From: Streptococcus mitis
Lineage (GTDB): Bacteria > Bacillota > Bacilli > Lactobacillales > Streptococcaceae
DNA length: 64,000 nt
Reading direction: 5' to 3'
Assembly (NCBI RefSeq): GCF_023109105.1
Contig: NZ_JALDTZ010000003.1
Coordinates: 111,152-175,151, forward strand
Shown here: positions 42,087-51,701 of the stretch, one piece after another
Layout: the number at the start of each line of letters is the position of its first letter
Numbering within the stretch: position 1 is the stretch's first letter
The notes under the pieces: model-generated
Seen by the model: the letters and a program-made list of their open reading frames with translations, nothing else
What the model was told of the DNA's origin: nothing
Databases searched by the model: none
Program-made: the position numbers and the translations under genes

Positions 42087-42849
42087 ATTTGAATTTGCCA
42101 AAGAGCTTGTTAAAAAAGCGGGCCAGTACATCCTTGACCATATGCAGGAAGATTTGCAGATTGAGACCAAGACCTCTCCAACGGATTTGGTGACCAGACT
42201 GGACAAGGAAGTTCAGGAGCTATTGGTTGGTGAGATTCTATCCCGTTATCCTGAGGATAAGATTTGTGCTGAAGAAGGTTGTCTGAGAGCTTCGGTTCAA
42301 GAGGGCAAGGTTTGGGTCATTGATCCAATTGATGGCACCAATAACTTTGTAGCCCAGCAGGAAGATTTTGCTGTCATGATGGCTTATTTTGAAAATGGTC
42401 AAGGGCAGTTTGGTCTGATTTATGATGTGGTCAAAGGGGATTGTTACCATGGTGGTGGAGCCTTTCCAGTTTGTCGAAATGATAAGCCCCTAGCTCCCTT
42501 TAAAGCAAAACCTCTTGGAGATTTTCTCATTGCAGGAAATAGTGGTATGCTAGAAACTAATGAATGGGGCCTGGCTGATTTGAGTCGAGCTGTACTTGGT
42601 GTTCGTGTCTATGGGAGTGCGGCCATTAGTTTTGCCAAGATTTTGTCAGGGCGTTTGTTGACCTATGTCACTTATCTGCAACCATGGGATTATGCTGCCG
42701 CCAGTATTTTAGGGGAAAGTCTGGGTTATCGGGTTGTGACTCTTTCTGGTGAAACTCCTGATTTTCAAACCAGACAGGCGGTCATGATGGTGCCTCTTGA
42801 GATGCAAGAGGAAATTCAGTCCTATATTTACGAAAGGAAAAGAACTTAA
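42076..42849 (+). CDS. Inositol monophosphatase family protein
   Basis: 257 residues starting at TTG 42076, with GGAAAG upstream and an 11-base overlap with UPF0223. Metal-binding motifs are EEG near residue 62, DPIDGTNNF near 82 and WDYAAA near 200, the Li+-sensitive sugar-phosphatase signature. Substrate may be inositol phosphate, a nucleotide phosphate such as pAp, or another small phosphate. The TTG choice fits the family's usual N-terminus ([15 protein letters not shown]); a longer frame opens at 42001 but runs within UPF0223. Confidence 0.88.
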   Translation: MESKFEFAKELVKKAGQYILDHMQEDLQIETKTSPTDLVTRLDKEVQELLVGEILSRYPEDKICAEEGCLRASVQEGKVWVIDPIDGTNNFVAQQEDFAVMMAYFENGQGQFGLIYDVVKGDCYHGGGAFPVCRNDKPLAPFKAKPLGDFLIAGNSGMLETNEWGLADLSRAVLGVRVYGSAAISFAKILSGRLLTYVTYLQPWDYAAASILGESLGYRVVTLSGETPDFQTRQAVMMVPLEMQEEIQSYIYERKRT

Positions 42850-44154
42850 ATGCAATTTCCAGAAGGATTTGTTGAAAAATATGAAGAGATACTAGGAGAT
42901 GAGGCAAGAGATTTTCTTGCCTCTTTTGAGGAGGAAGCGGTTTCGGCTTTTCGGGTCAATCCTTTAAAAGAAGCGCCAGTTTCCTTTCCTGATCCCATTC
43001 CTCAAACCCCTTGGGGCCACTATGGGAAGGTTTCAGGGAAATCTCCTGAGCATGCTACAGGTTTGGTTTATTCGCAAGAACCTGCTGCTCAGATAGTGGC
43101 TCAGGTAGCCCAGCCCAGTCCTGGAATGAAGGTCTTGGACTTGGCCGCTGCACCAGGTGGCAAATCAACTCAACTAGCAGCCTATCTAGCAGGTGAAGGT
43201 ATCCTGGTTTCCAATGAAATTTCAAGCAAACGGGCTAAGATTTTAGTAGAAAACATGGAGCGCTTTGGAGCGACAAATGTTGTGGTGACCAATGAATCTG
43301 CTGACCGCTTGGCCAAGGTCTTTAAAGGCTATTTTGACCTCATTGTCCTTGATGCCCCTTGCTCTGGTGAAGGAATGTTTCGTAAGCAGCCAGATGCTAT
43401 GGACTATTGGAGCTTAGATTATCCGAGTCAATGTGCTAGCTTGCAAAGAGAAATTCTAGCAGATGCAGTGACCATGCTAGCTGAAGGCGGTCGTTTGGTT
43501 TATTCAACCTGTACCTGGGCACCTGAGGAAAACGAAGAGATTGTCAATTGGCTACTGAAAGAGTATGATTTTGACTTGTTGCCAGTTGAACATATCAATG
43601 GAATGGTAGCTGGAATTGATTTGCCAGAAACAGCTCGGATGTACCCTCATCATTTTAAGGGAGAGGGGCAGTTTGTAGCCCATCTACAGTTTAAAGGTGA
43701 AAATCCAACCCCTAAATGTAAGGCAAGTAAGAGCAATCTCAGCCGTGAACAAGTTGCCTTGTGGCAGGAATTTGCCCAAAAACACTTGAAGGTTAATCTA
43801 CTGGGCATCTTGCAGACTTTTGGAGACCAACTCTATCTCTTGCCAGAACTCTTGCCAGATTTAGGGAAACTCAAGATTGCTCGCAATGGACTGCATCTGG
43901 GTACCTTTAAGAAGAAACGCTTTGAACCCAGTTTTGCTCTTGGTCTAGCCTTGAAACCGAGTCAGGTCGAGCAGTCGGTTGAAATTGACCAAGAAGAGTT
44001 TGTAAAGTATGCGGCTGGAGAAACTGTTCAGCTGGCGGAAAGTCTGCCAAATGGTTGGTACCAAGTTTTAGTTCAAGGCAATGGTTTGGGCTTTGCAAAG
44101 GTGACTGGAAATGTTTTGAAAAATTATTTTCCAAAAGGCCTCAGATTCAAGTGA
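42850..44154 (+). CDS. rRNA cytosine-C5 methyltransferase (NOL1/NOP2/Sun, RsmF-like)
   Basis: 434 residues. The SAM site is LDLAAAPGGKSTQLA, the motif IV catalytic Pro-Cys lies in DAPCSGEGMFRK and the motif VI cysteine in STCTWAPEENE, as in RNA m5C methyltransferases. The C-terminal third is a PUA-like RNA-binding region of the RsmF/YebU type, so 16S rRNA is the likely substrate. It starts directly after the phosphatase stop (TAAATG) and is the last gene of the spx operon. Confidence 0.9.
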   Translation: MQFPEGFVEKYEEILGDEARDFLASFEEEAVSAFRVNPLKEAPVSFPDPIPQTPWGHYGKVSGKSPEHATGLVYSQEPAAQIVAQVAQPSPGMKVLDLAAAPGGKSTQLAAYLAGEGILVSNEISSKRAKILVENMERFGATNVVVTNESADRLAKVFKGYFDLIVLDAPCSGEGMFRKQPDAMDYWSLDYPSQCASLQREILADAVTMLAEGGRLVYSTCTWAPEENEEIVNWLLKEYDFDLLPVEHINGMVAGIDLPETARMYPHHFKGEGQFVAHLQFKGENPTPKCKASKSNLSREQVALWQEFAQKHLKVNLLGILQTFGDQLYLLPELLPDLGKLKIARNGLHLGTFKKKRFEPSFALGLALKPSQVEQSVEIDQEEFVKYAAGETVQLAESLPNGWYQVLVQGNGLGFAKVTGNVLKNYFPKGLRFK

Positions 44155-44195
44155 AAATGCTAGTCAAAGTAGCTTGTCTATGTTATAGTGGAAGT

Positions 44196-44306
44196 ATGGA
44201 TTTTTTTCAAATTGTCTTTCATTTTAAGTCAAAATTGGTGGAGAAGGAAACTAAGCAAATTTCTAGTAAAACTAAGCTAGCAACTTCAGTTGGCTCCCAA
44301 TTTTAA
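44196..44306 (+). CDS. Possible small protein upstream of pstS
   Basis: A 36-residue frame, MDFFQIVFHFKSKLVEKETK and onward, in the gap before pstS. An extended -10 box TGTTATAGT (44181-44189) ends 6 bases before the ATG, with TAGTCA 17 bases further upstream, so a leaderless mRNA would start at it. There is no ribosome-binding site. It may be a real small protein or a by-product of a promoter for pstS. Confidence 0.4.
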   Translation: MDFFQIVFHFKSKLVEKETKQISSKTKLATSVGSQF

Positions 44307-44375
44307 AAAGGAAAAACATAAATAAATAGTTGAAAAAATTCACAGCATTCACCATTATTTTCAAGGAGAAAAACA

Positions 44376-45254
44376 GTGAAAAAAAGGAAAAAACTCGCTC
44401 TATCCCTTGCGGCTCTTTTGCTAGCAGGTTCTTTGGCGGGATGCGCTAGCTGGATTGATCGTGGAGAATCCATGACAGCTGTTGGCTCAACGGCTCTTCA
44501 GCCCTTGGTCGAAGCAGCAGCAGATGAATTTGGCTCTATGCACGTTGGAAAAACAGTCAACGTCCAAGGTGGAGGGTCTGGTACAGGTCTGTCTCAGGTT
44601 CAGTCTGGAGCAGTTGATGTAGGAAATTCAGACGTATTTGCCGAGGAAAAAGACGGGATAGACGCCTCTGCCTTAGTTGACCACAAGGTAGCTGTTGCGG
44701 GTATAGCTGTTATCATCAATAAAGAAGTAGATGTTGATAATCTTACGACAGAACAACTTCGCAAAATTTTTACAGGTAAAATTACCAACTGGAAAGAAGT
44801 CGGTGGCAAAGACCTAGCCATTTCTATTATTAACCGTGCGGCAAGTTCTGGTTCGCGTGCAACCTTTGATAGTGTTATCATGGATGGCCAATCTGCTATG
44901 CAGAGTCAAGAACAAGATTCAAACGGAATGGTTAAATCCATTGTTTCTCAAACACCAGGAGCCATTTCTTACTTAGCCTTCGCCTATGTTGATGATTCAG
45001 TAGCGACTATCAAACTCAATGGTTATGAGCCAATCTCAGAAAACGTTACAACTAACAATTGGCCTTTATGGTCTTATGAACACATGTACACCCTAGGTCA
45101 GCCAAATGAATTGGTGGCAGAATTCCTCAACTTTGTCCTCTCAGATGAAGCGCAAAGTGGAATCGTTAAGGGAATGGGCTATATTTCTGTTAAGGAAATG
45201 AAGGTTGAAAAAGATGCTGTAGGAACGGTGACAGCACTAGAAGGGAGTCAATAA
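44376..45254 (+). CDS. pstS: Phosphate ABC transporter substrate-binding lipoprotein
   Basis: 292 residues, GTG start with CAAGGAG upstream. The lipoprotein signal ends in LAGC (lipobox Cys about residue 23), to be modified by Lgt. Phosphate-binding signatures are VGSTALQPL near the N-terminus, [11 protein letters not shown] and [11 protein letters not shown]. It captures inorganic phosphate for the PstCAB permease. TTCACAG and ATTCACC repeats just upstream might be PhoB/PnpR-type half-sites, though the spacing is irregular. Pneumococci carry two Pst systems; which this is cannot be settled here. Confidence 0.95.
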   Translation: MKKRKKLALSLAALLLAGSLAGCASWIDRGESMTAVGSTALQPLVEAAADEFGSMHVGKTVNVQGGGSGTGLSQVQSGAVDVGNSDVFAEEKDGIDASALVDHKVAVAGIAVIINKEVDVDNLTTEQLRKIFTGKITNWKEVGGKDLAISIINRAASSGSRATFDSVIMDGQSAMQSQEQDSNGMVKSIVSQTPGAISYLAFAYVDDSVATIKLNGYEPISENVTTNNWPLWSYEHMYTLGQPNELVAEFLNFVLSDEAQSGIVKGMGYISVKEMKVEKDAVGTVTALEGSQ

Positions 45255-46171
45255 TGAATCAAGAAGAATTAGCTAAAAAATTACTTTCTCCCTCAAAGAA
45301 CTCTCGTCTAGAGAAACTAGGAAAAGGATTGACCTTTGCCTGTCTGTCTTTGATTGTCATCATTGTGGCTATGATTTTGATTTTCGTGGCTCAGAAAGGC
45401 TTATCGACCTTCTTTGTTAATGGAGTCAACATTTTTGATTTCCTATTTGGACAGACTTGGAATCCTTCTGGGAAACAATTCGGTGCCCTTCCAATGATTT
45501 TGGGTTCCTTTATTGTCACAATTCTATCAGCCCTTATCGCAACTCCATTTGCTATTGGTGCGGCAGTCTTTATGACCGAGGTTTCACCAAAAGGTGCTAG
45601 AATCTTGCAACCAGCTATTGAACTCTTAGTCGGAATTCCTTCAGTCGTTTATGGATTTATCGGTTTGCAGGTCGTAGTTCCTTTTGTCCGCAGTGTATTT
45701 GGTGGTACTGGTTTTGGGATTTTGTCAGGGATTTTCGTTCTCTTTGTCATGATTTTACCGACGGTAACCTTTATGACAACCGATAGCTTGCGTGCGGTAC
45801 CTCGTCACTACCGCGAAGCTAGCTTGGCTATGGGGGCTACTCGTTGGCAAACCATCTGGCGCGTGACCTTGAAGGCAGCGCGTTCAGGGATTTTCACAGC
45901 AGTGGTCTTTGGGATGGCGCGTGCCTTTGGGGAGGCCTTGGCTATTCAGATGGTGGTCGGAAACTCAGCCGTTGTCCCAACTTCACTAACAACACCTGCT
46001 GCGACCTTGACCTCTGTTTTGACCATGGGTATTGGAAATACCGTTATGGGAACAGTTGACAATAACGTTCTCTGGTCACTGGCCTTAGTCTTGCTTTTGA
46101 TGAGTTTGGCCTTCAACAGTGTCATTAAATTGATTACGAAAGAAAGAGGAAAGAAAAACTATGCACGCTAA
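45254..46171 (+). CDS. pstC: Phosphate ABC transporter permease PstC
   Basis: 305 residues with six membrane segments and the binding-protein-dependent EAA loop (REASLAMGATRWQTIWRV). The ATG overlaps the pstS stop by one base. PstC pairs with PstA to form the membrane channel for phosphate; GGAGKS-type ATPase motifs are absent, as expected. The end overlaps pstA by 11 bases, so the permease pair is translated together. Confidence 0.96.
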   Translation: MNQEELAKKLLSPSKNSRLEKLGKGLTFACLSLIVIIVAMILIFVAQKGLSTFFVNGVNIFDFLFGQTWNPSGKQFGALPMILGSFIVTILSALIATPFAIGAAVFMTEVSPKGARILQPAIELLVGIPSVVYGFIGLQVVVPFVRSVFGGTGFGILSGIFVLFVMILPTVTFMTTDSLRAVPRHYREASLAMGATRWQTIWRVTLKAARSGIFTAVVFGMARAFGEALAIQMVVGNSAVVPTSLTTPAATLTSVLTMGIGNTVMGTVDNNVLWSLALVLLLMSLAFNSVIKLITKERGKKNYAR

Positions 46172-47045
46172 GAAATTAGATAAAATTGCAACAGCTGTCC
46201 TCTACTCAATTGCAGGAATTATTGTTGCCATCTTGGCATCCTTGATTCTTTATATCTTGGTTCGTGGATTGCCCCACATCTCTTGGTCTTTCTTGACTGG
46301 CAAATCATCTTCCTACCAAGCAGGTGGAGGGATTGGAATTCAGCTCTATAATTCCTTCTTCCTTCTGGTTATTACCTTGATTATCTCTGTGCCCTTATCT
46401 ATGGGAGCTGGGATTTTCCTAGCTGAATATGCTAAAAAAGGTCCTGTGACCAACTTTGTCAGAACCTGTATTGAAATCTTGTCTTCACTACCATCAGTGG
46501 TTGTTGGTCTCTTTGGTTACTTGATCTTTGTAGTTCAGTTTGAGTATGGATTTTCAATCATCTCAGGTGCCTTGGCCTTGACAGTCTTTAACCTGCCTCA
46601 GATGACTCGTAATGTTGAGGACAGCTTGAAACACGTTCACCATACGCAACGTGAGGCTGGTCTGGCCCTTGGAATTTCTCGTTGGGAGACTGTGGTTCAT
46701 GTGGTTATTCCAGAAGCTCTTCCAGGTATCGTAACGGGGGTTGTCTTGGCCTCTGGTCGTATCTTTGGTGAGGCTGCTGCTCTCATCTATACAGCAGGAC
46801 AATCCGCTCCAGCTCTGGACTGGTCTAACTGGAATATTCTCAGTGTGACCAGCCCAATCTCTATCTTCCGTCAAGCAGAAACCTTGGCTGTCCACATCTG
46901 GAAAGTCAACAGTGAAGGAACCATTCCAGATGGGACCATCGTATCAGCAGGTTCTGCAGCCGTGCTCCTCATCTTTATCCTCATCTTTAACTTTGGAGCT
47001 CGCAAACTCGGAAGCTACCTACATAAGAAATTAACCGCTGCCTAA
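46161..47045 (+). CDS. pstA: Phosphate ABC transporter permease PstA
   Basis: 294 residues with six membrane segments, an EAA loop (REAGLALGISRWETVVHV) and the PstA signature SFLTGKSSSYQAGGGIG near the N-terminus. Together with PstC it forms the translocation path. The ATG lies 11 bases inside pstC. The long extracytoplasmic loop after the loop motif contains the LDWSNWNILSVTSP segment typical of PstA. Confidence 0.96.
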   Translation: MHAKKLDKIATAVLYSIAGIIVAILASLILYILVRGLPHISWSFLTGKSSSYQAGGGIGIQLYNSFFLLVITLIISVPLSMGAGIFLAEYAKKGPVTNFVRTCIEILSSLPSVVVGLFGYLIFVVQFEYGFSIISGALALTVFNLPQMTRNVEDSLKHVHHTQREAGLALGISRWETVVHVVIPEALPGIVTGVVLASGRIFGEAAALIYTAGQSAPALDWSNWNILSVTSPISIFRQAETLAVHIWKVNSEGTIPDGTIVSAGSAAVLLIFILIFNFGARKLGSYLHKKLTAA

Positions 47046-47055
47046 AGGAGAAGCC

Positions 47056-47859
47056 ATGTCAAAATATAATTGGGATGAAAAGCATATCATCACCTTTCCT
47101 GAAGAGAAAGTGGCCCTCTCTACTAAGGATTTACATGTTTACTACGGTAAAAAAGAATCCATCAAGGGCATCGATATGCAATTTGAAAAAAATAAAATTA
47201 CAGCCTTAATTGGCCCTTCTGGTTCAGGGAAGTCAACCTACCTCCGCAGTCTCAACCGTATGAATGATACCATTGATATTGCCAAGGTAACAGGTCAAAT
47301 TCTTTATCAAGGGATTGACGTCAACCGTCCAGAAATCAATGTCTATGAGATGCGTAAGCACATCGGAATGGTTTTCCAACGCCCAAATCCCTTTGCCAAG
47401 TCTATCTACCGCAATATCACTTTTGCCCATGAACGTGCAGGGGTTAAGGACAAGCAAGTCTTGGATGAAATTGTGGAAACCTCTCTTCGTCAGGCGGCCC
47501 TTTGGGACCAAGTCAAAGACGATTTGCACAAGTCAGCCTTGACCCTATCAGGAGGTCAGCAGCAGCGTCTCTGTATCGCTCGTGCTATCTCTGTTAAACC
47601 AGATATTCTTTTGATGGATGAGCCTGCGTCAGCCTTGGATCCGATTGCGACAGCCCAGCTGGAAGAAACCATGTTGGAATTGAAGAAGGACTTTACCATC
47701 ATCATCGTGACCCACAGTATGCAGCAGGCTGCGCGTGCTAGTGATTACACAGGATTTTTCTACTTGGGTGACTTGATCGAGTACGATAAGACCTCTAATA
47801 TTTTCCAAAATGCAAAATTACAGTCAACCAATGACTACGTAACAGGACACTTTGGATAG
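47056..47859 (+). CDS. pstB: Phosphate ABC transporter ATPase PstB, first copy
   Basis: 267 residues. Walker [13 protein letters not shown] signature LSGGQQQR, Walker B ILLMDEPASALDP and H-loop THSMQQA are all present. The Q-loop MVFQRPNPF is characteristic of PstB. It is followed by a second PstB gene 12 bases on; tandem pstB genes are usual in streptococci and other lactic acid bacteria. TAAAGGAG lies before the ATG. Confidence 0.96.
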   Translation: MSKYNWDEKHIITFPEEKVALSTKDLHVYYGKKESIKGIDMQFEKNKITALIGPSGSGKSTYLRSLNRMNDTIDIAKVTGQILYQGIDVNRPEINVYEMRKHIGMVFQRPNPFAKSIYRNITFAHERAGVKDKQVLDEIVETSLRQAALWDQVKDDLHKSALTLSGGQQQRLCIARAISVKPDILLMDEPASALDPIATAQLEETMLELKKDFTIIIVTHSMQQAARASDYTGFFYLGDLIEYDKTSNIFQNAKLQSTNDYVTGHFG

Positions 47860-47871
47860 AAAGGAAACAGT

Positions 47872-48630
47872 ATGACAGAAGCGATTTTACAGGTGTCAGA
47901 CCTGTCCGTTTACTACAATCAAAAGAAGGCCTTGAATAGTGTTTCCCTATCTTTCCAACCCAAGGAAATTACAGCTTTGATCGGTCCATCTGGGTCAGGG
48001 AAGTCAACCCTTCTCAAGGCTATCAACCGCATGGGGGATCTCAATCCAGAGGTGACTACAACTGGTTCGGTGGTTTACAACGGCCACAACATTTACAGTC
48101 CACGTACAGATACAGTTGAATTGCGCAAGGAAATCGGTATGGTTTTCCAACAACCAAATCCCTTCCCTATGTCTATCTATGAAAATGTTGTTTACGGGCT
48201 TCGTATCAATGGAGTTAAGGACAAGCAGGTTCTGGATGAAGCAGTAGAAAAAGCCTTGCAACGAGCTTCCATTTGGGATGAGGTTAAGGACCGCCTGCAT
48301 GATTCAGCTATCGGGCTTTCAGGTGGACAACAGCAACGTGTCTGTGTTGCCCGTGTCTTGGCAACCAGTCCTAAAATCATCCTCTTGGATGAACCAACTT
48401 CAGCCTTGGACCCTATCTCTGCTGGTAAGATTGAGGAAACCTTGTATGGCTTAAAAGATAAATACACCATGCTCTTGGTTACGCGTTCCATGCAACAAGC
48501 TTCTCGCATCTCTGACAAGACAGGATTTTTCCTAGATGGAGATTTAATCGAGTTTAATGATACCAAGAAGATGTTCCTCAACCCACAACACAAGGAAACA
48601 GAAGATTATATTTCAGGAAAATTTGGATAA
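47872..48630 (+). CDS. pstB: Phosphate ABC transporter ATPase PstB, second copy
   Basis: 252 residues, with Walker [11 protein letters not shown]-loop [12 protein letters not shown], signature LSGGQQQR and Walker [14 protein letters not shown]. The H-loop region reads VTRSMQQAS: the usual catalytic His (THSMQ) is Arg here, which suggests this copy is the degenerate half of an asymmetric ATPase pair with the preceding PstB. AAAGGAA lies before the ATG. Confidence 0.95.
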   Translation: MTEAILQVSDLSVYYNQKKALNSVSLSFQPKEITALIGPSGSGKSTLLKAINRMGDLNPEVTTTGSVVYNGHNIYSPRTDTVELRKEIGMVFQQPNPFPMSIYENVVYGLRINGVKDKQVLDEAVEKALQRASIWDEVKDRLHDSAIGLSGGQQQRVCVARVLATSPKIILLDEPTSALDPISAGKIEETLYGLKDKYTMLLVTRSMQQASRISDKTGFFLDGDLIEFNDTKKMFLNPQHKETEDYISGKFG

Positions 48631-48641
48631 GGAGATAAAAG

Positions 48642-49295
48642 ATGTTACGTTCTCAATTTGAGGAAGATTTAGAGAAATTGCACAACCAGTTCTATGCTAT
48701 GGGACAAGAAGTGCTATCCCAAATCAATCGTACGGTACGTGCCTTTGTTACGCATGACCGTGATTTGGCTAAAGAAGTCATCGAAGACGATGCAGAAGTA
48801 AACGAATACGAAGTGAAATTGGAGAAAAAATCATTTGAAATGATTGCCCTTCAACAACCCGTTTCTCAAGACTTGCGTACAGTTTTAACAGTTTTAAAAG
48901 CCGTATCTGACTTGGAGCGTATGGGTGACCATGCTGTTTCCATTGCAAAAGCAGCCATTCGTATGAAGGGAGAGCAACGTATCCCGGCTGTTGAAGAAGA
49001 AATCAAGAGAATGGGTCGCGATGTCAAAAACTTCGTCGAAGCAGCCCTTGAACTTTATCTGAATGGTTCAGTAGACCAGGCCTATGAAGTAGCAGCCATG
49101 GACGAAAAAATCAACCATTACTTTGATAGCATTCGTGACTTGGCTACAGAAGAAATCAAGAAAAATCCAGATGCCATCGTTACAGGACGTGATTACTTCC
49201 AAGTAATTGCCTTCTTGGAACGCATTGGAGATTATGCCAAAAATATCTGTGAATGGGTTGTTTACTTTGAAACAGGTAAGATTGTCGAACTATAA
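48642..49295 (+). CDS. phoU: Phosphate transport regulator PhoU
   Basis: 217 residues forming two three-helix PhoU repeats, each with the metal-binding E/DxxxD pattern (DLERMGDHAVSIAKA near residue 87 and FLERIGDYAKNICEW near 190). PhoU links the Pst transporter to the PhoR/PnpS histidine kinase and holds phosphate uptake down when phosphate is plentiful. GGAGAT lies before the ATG. Last gene of the pst operon. Confidence 0.96.
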   Translation: MLRSQFEEDLEKLHNQFYAMGQEVLSQINRTVRAFVTHDRDLAKEVIEDDAEVNEYEVKLEKKSFEMIALQQPVSQDLRTVLTVLKAVSDLERMGDHAVSIAKAAIRMKGEQRIPAVEEEIKRMGRDVKNFVEAALELYLNGSVDQAYEVAAMDEKINHYFDSIRDLATEEIKKNPDAIVTGRDYFQVIAFLERIGDYAKNICEWVVYFETGKIVEL

Positions 49296-49314
49296 AATAG
49301 GATAGTTTTGTATA

Positions 49315-49350
49315 AAAAGGAGCTTGAAATCAACTGATGGCTCCTTTTCT
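49315..49350 (+). terminator. Terminator of the pst operon
   Basis: AAAAGGAGC pairs with GCTCCTTTT around a 16-base loop, followed by TTTTCTT. Confidence 0.85.
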
Positions 49351-49392
49351 TGAATGAAAAAAATATTTTTAAGATAAAAATTCAATAAACAC

Positions 49393-49421
49393 TTGACAAG
49401 CACCTTGGATAGCGTTATAAT
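49393..49421 (+). promoter_or_regulatory. Promoter of the amino acid binding protein gene
   Basis: TTGACA (49393-49398), a 17-base spacer, TATAAT (49416-49421): a full consensus promoter about 32 bases before the ATG. Confidence 0.85.
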
Positions 49422-49452
49422 TATACAAAATTAACAGAGAGGTTGTTTATTT

Positions 49453-50268
49453 ATGAAATTTAAAAAATGGATATTTGTTTTATGTAGTTTTCTTGCAAGC
49501 TTCTTCTTAGTTGCTTGTCAGTCAGGTGCTAATGGTTCTCAGTCAGCTCTTGAGGCCATTAAGCAAAAGGGGAAATTAGTTGTAGCGACTAGTCCTGACT
49601 ATGCACCCTTTGAATTCCAAGCATTGGTTGACGGAAAAAACCAGGTAGTCGGTGCGGATATTGATATGGCCCAAGCGATTGCGGATGAACTTGGGGTTAA
49701 GTTGGAAATCTCAAGCATGAGTTTTGATAATGTCTTGACCAGTCTTCAAACTGGTAAGGCTGACCTAGCAGTTGCGGGAATTAGCGCTACTGACGAGAGA
49801 AAAGAAGTCTTTGATTTTTCAATCCCTTACTATGAAAACAAGATTAGTTTCTTAGTTCGTAAGGCTGATGTAGAAAAATACAAGGATTTAACAAGCCTTG
49901 AAAGTGCTAATATTGCAGCCCAAAAAGGGACTGTTCCAGAATCAATGGTCAAGGAACAATTGCCAAAAGCTCAATTGACATCCTTAACAAATATGGGTGA
50001 AGCAGTCAATGAATTGCAGGCTGGAAAAGTAGATGCTGTTCATATGGATGAACCTGTTGCGCTTAGCTATGCTGCTAAAAATGCCGACCTAGCTGTCGCA
50101 ACTGTCAGCTTGAAGATGAAAGACGGCGAAGCTAATGCAGTTGCCCTTAGAAAAAATAGTGCTGATTTGAAAGAAGTGGTGGACAAGGTCATCCAAAAAC
50201 TCAAGGATGACGGCACCTACCAAAAATATCTTGAAAAAGCAGCAAGCCTAACAGAAGTTGAACAATAA
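49453..50268 (+). CDS. Amino acid ABC transporter substrate-binding lipoprotein
   Basis: 271 residues. A lipoprotein signal ends at FLVACQ (Cys about 22). The solute-binding family 3 pattern is clear: KLVVATSPDYAPFEF, GADIDMAQAIA, AVAGISATDERKEVFDFS and a C-terminal PEKKYL-like end (KDDGTYQKYLEK). These bind polar or basic amino acids. No permease or ATPase gene is adjacent, so it must use a transporter encoded elsewhere. Own consensus promoter and terminator. Confidence 0.9.
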   Translation: MKFKKWIFVLCSFLASFFLVACQSGANGSQSALEAIKQKGKLVVATSPDYAPFEFQALVDGKNQVVGADIDMAQAIADELGVKLEISSMSFDNVLTSLQTGKADLAVAGISATDERKEVFDFSIPYYENKISFLVRKADVEKYKDLTSLESANIAAQKGTVPESMVKEQLPKAQLTSLTNMGEAVNELQAGKVDAVHMDEPVALSYAAKNADLAVATVSLKMKDGEANAVALRKNSADLKEVVDKVIQKLKDDGTYQKYLEKAASLTEVEQ

Positions 50269-50271
50269 GAA

Positions 50272-50307
50272 AAAAGCAGAGTTGGAGGTCAATCCAATTC
50301 TGCTTTT
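50272..50307. terminator. Bidirectional terminator
   Basis: AAAAGCAGAGTTGGA pairs with TCCAATTCTGCTTTT; serves the binding-protein gene on plus and the aminotransferase-like regulator on minus, whose stop lies inside the loop. Confidence 0.9.
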
Positions 50308-51560
50308 AAATAGTTTAAAACATTTTCCAGATTGTCTAAGGAAACCTTGGCAAATTGATAAGGACAGGCATCCAAGTAAGCCTCTTCAAAGAAGTCTAAG
50401 CCCAGTTGGCTGTGTTTGAGACTGGCGATTTTAGGATATTGTCTCAGATCGAGCAATAAACCATCGTGTAGGGGAAAGTGAGGAAGGGGACAAGGAGTGT
50501 TAGCTAGTCTTTCCTCGAGTTGTTTTTGGTAAGCTTCCTGATTGGACAAGCGAGCCAAACGATTTTTCTCAAACAATTGACTGTCAATATAGAGTGACAG
50601 GGCCTTTTGCATGATGAGGTTACTGTCGTAGTCTAGGATATTTTTGTAGGCCACAAAGGCTTCCTTGATAGCATTTGGAAGAATGAGTGCAGTTATCCGC
50701 AGGGCTGGAAAGAGGCTGGTTGAGAAGGACTTGATATAAATGACGCGCTCCTCTGTATCCAGATAGTGGAAGGTCTGGCCTTTCTTGGAGTCTAAATCCC
50801 CTAGATAGTCGTCCTCTACGATATAGACACCATACTTGGTAGCTAAGTCAAGAATAGTCCGTTTGTCCTGTTCTGAATAGGAATGCCCCAGAGGATAGTG
50901 GAAGCGAGGAATAGTGTAGAAAAACTTGATTTTTCCTGTCTTGAAATGGTCTTCCAGTTCCTCCAAGTCAATCCCATCAATGCCTCGTTCAATCGTTTGA
51001 TGGTCCAATCCCTGAGCAATCAAGAGACGATTCATCCGATGGTAGGTCGGCTGTTCCACCAAGATTTCCTTTGCTTGGCTTGGAAAGGATATTTGAGAAA
51101 GGATAAACAAGGCTTGTTGGGTTCCAGAAGTCAATACCAGCTGGTCAGCCTTGCAGTAGAGGGCTTGGTCAAAGAGGAGATGGTGAATGGACTGTCTTAG
51201 GTCTTCTAATCCTTCTTGGTTGTCATAGTAGTTGAAGAGGTAGTTTTCCCGGCCAATCAAGGTTTCATTGACACAGAGTCGAAAATCGTCATAGGCGCTG
51301 GCATGTTCGTCAGTGACTTCGATTTCTAGGTCCTGGTGTTGTCCTTGTTCTAGAACATAATAGCCACTCTGGGGCTTGGCATAGAGGTATTGTTCGTGCC
51401 GTAATTCCAGCAGGGCTCGTTGAATGGTGTCCTTGCTACAGTGAAAGTCCAGGCTCAGTTGACGGATAGAAGGCAGGCGACTTCCCGTAGGAAAGTGTCC
51501 AGACTCGATGCCATTTTTCAGAAAAGATATGACCTCTTGGTACTTGCTTTGTTTCTTCAT
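50289..51560 (-). CDS. MocR/GabR-type GntR regulator with aminotransferase domain
   Basis: 423 residues. An N-terminal GntR winged helix (GSRLPSIRQLSLDFHCSKDTI, residues about 20-45) is fused to a fold-type I PLP-dependent aminotransferase-like domain with the PLP lysine in YIKSFSTSLFPALR. MocR proteins use the PLP domain as effector sensor to regulate vitamin B6, GABA or other amine genes. The target here is unknown; the divergently encoded alsD is a candidate only by position. GGGAGG lies before the ATG. Confidence 0.88.
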   Translation of the reverse strand: MKKQSKYQEVISFLKNGIESGHFPTGSRLPSIRQLSLDFHCSKDTIQRALLELRHEQYLYAKPQSGYYVLEQGQHQDLEIEVTDEHASAYDDFRLCVNETLIGRENYLFNYYDNQEGLEDLRQSIHHLLFDQALYCKADQLVLTSGTQQALFILSQISFPSQAKEILVEQPTYHRMNRLLIAQGLDHQTIERGIDGIDLEELEDHFKTGKIKFFYTIPRFHYPLGHSYSEQDKRTILDLATKYGVYIVEDDYLGDLDSKKGQTFHYLDTEERVIYIKSFSTSLFPALRITALILPNAIKEAFVAYKNILDYDSNLIMQKALSLYIDSQLFEKNRLARLSNQEAYQKQLEERLANTPCPLPHFPLHDGLLLDLRQYPKIASLKHSQLGLDFFEEAYLDACPYQFAKVSLDNLENVLNYLKAELD

Positions 51561-51585
51561 TCCAGACCTCCCTTGATTTTGTTAC

Positions 51586-51614
51586 ATTGTACCCTTTTTT
51601 TTTCTTCTTGGCAA
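51586..51614 (-). promoter_or_regulatory. Promoter of the MocR-type gene
   Basis: On the minus strand TTGCCA (51614-51609), a 17-base spacer, TACAAT (51591-51586). The divergent alsD -10 box (TGGTATACT at 51655-51663) is 41 bases away, so the two could share an operator. Confidence 0.65.
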
Positions 51615-51701
51615 TGTCTAGAGTGTTTCTCTCGTTCACATCTAGGGGCAAATGTGGTATACTTAGGAGTAACATTTATAGAATAACAGACAAGAAAGTG
51701 A

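Noticed and set aside
44338-44365. TTCACAG / TTCACC repeats as a PhoB/PnpR box before pstS
   Set aside because: Spacing between the repeats is irregular (9 and 12 bases) rather than the expected 11, so I mention it only as a possibility in the pstS entry.
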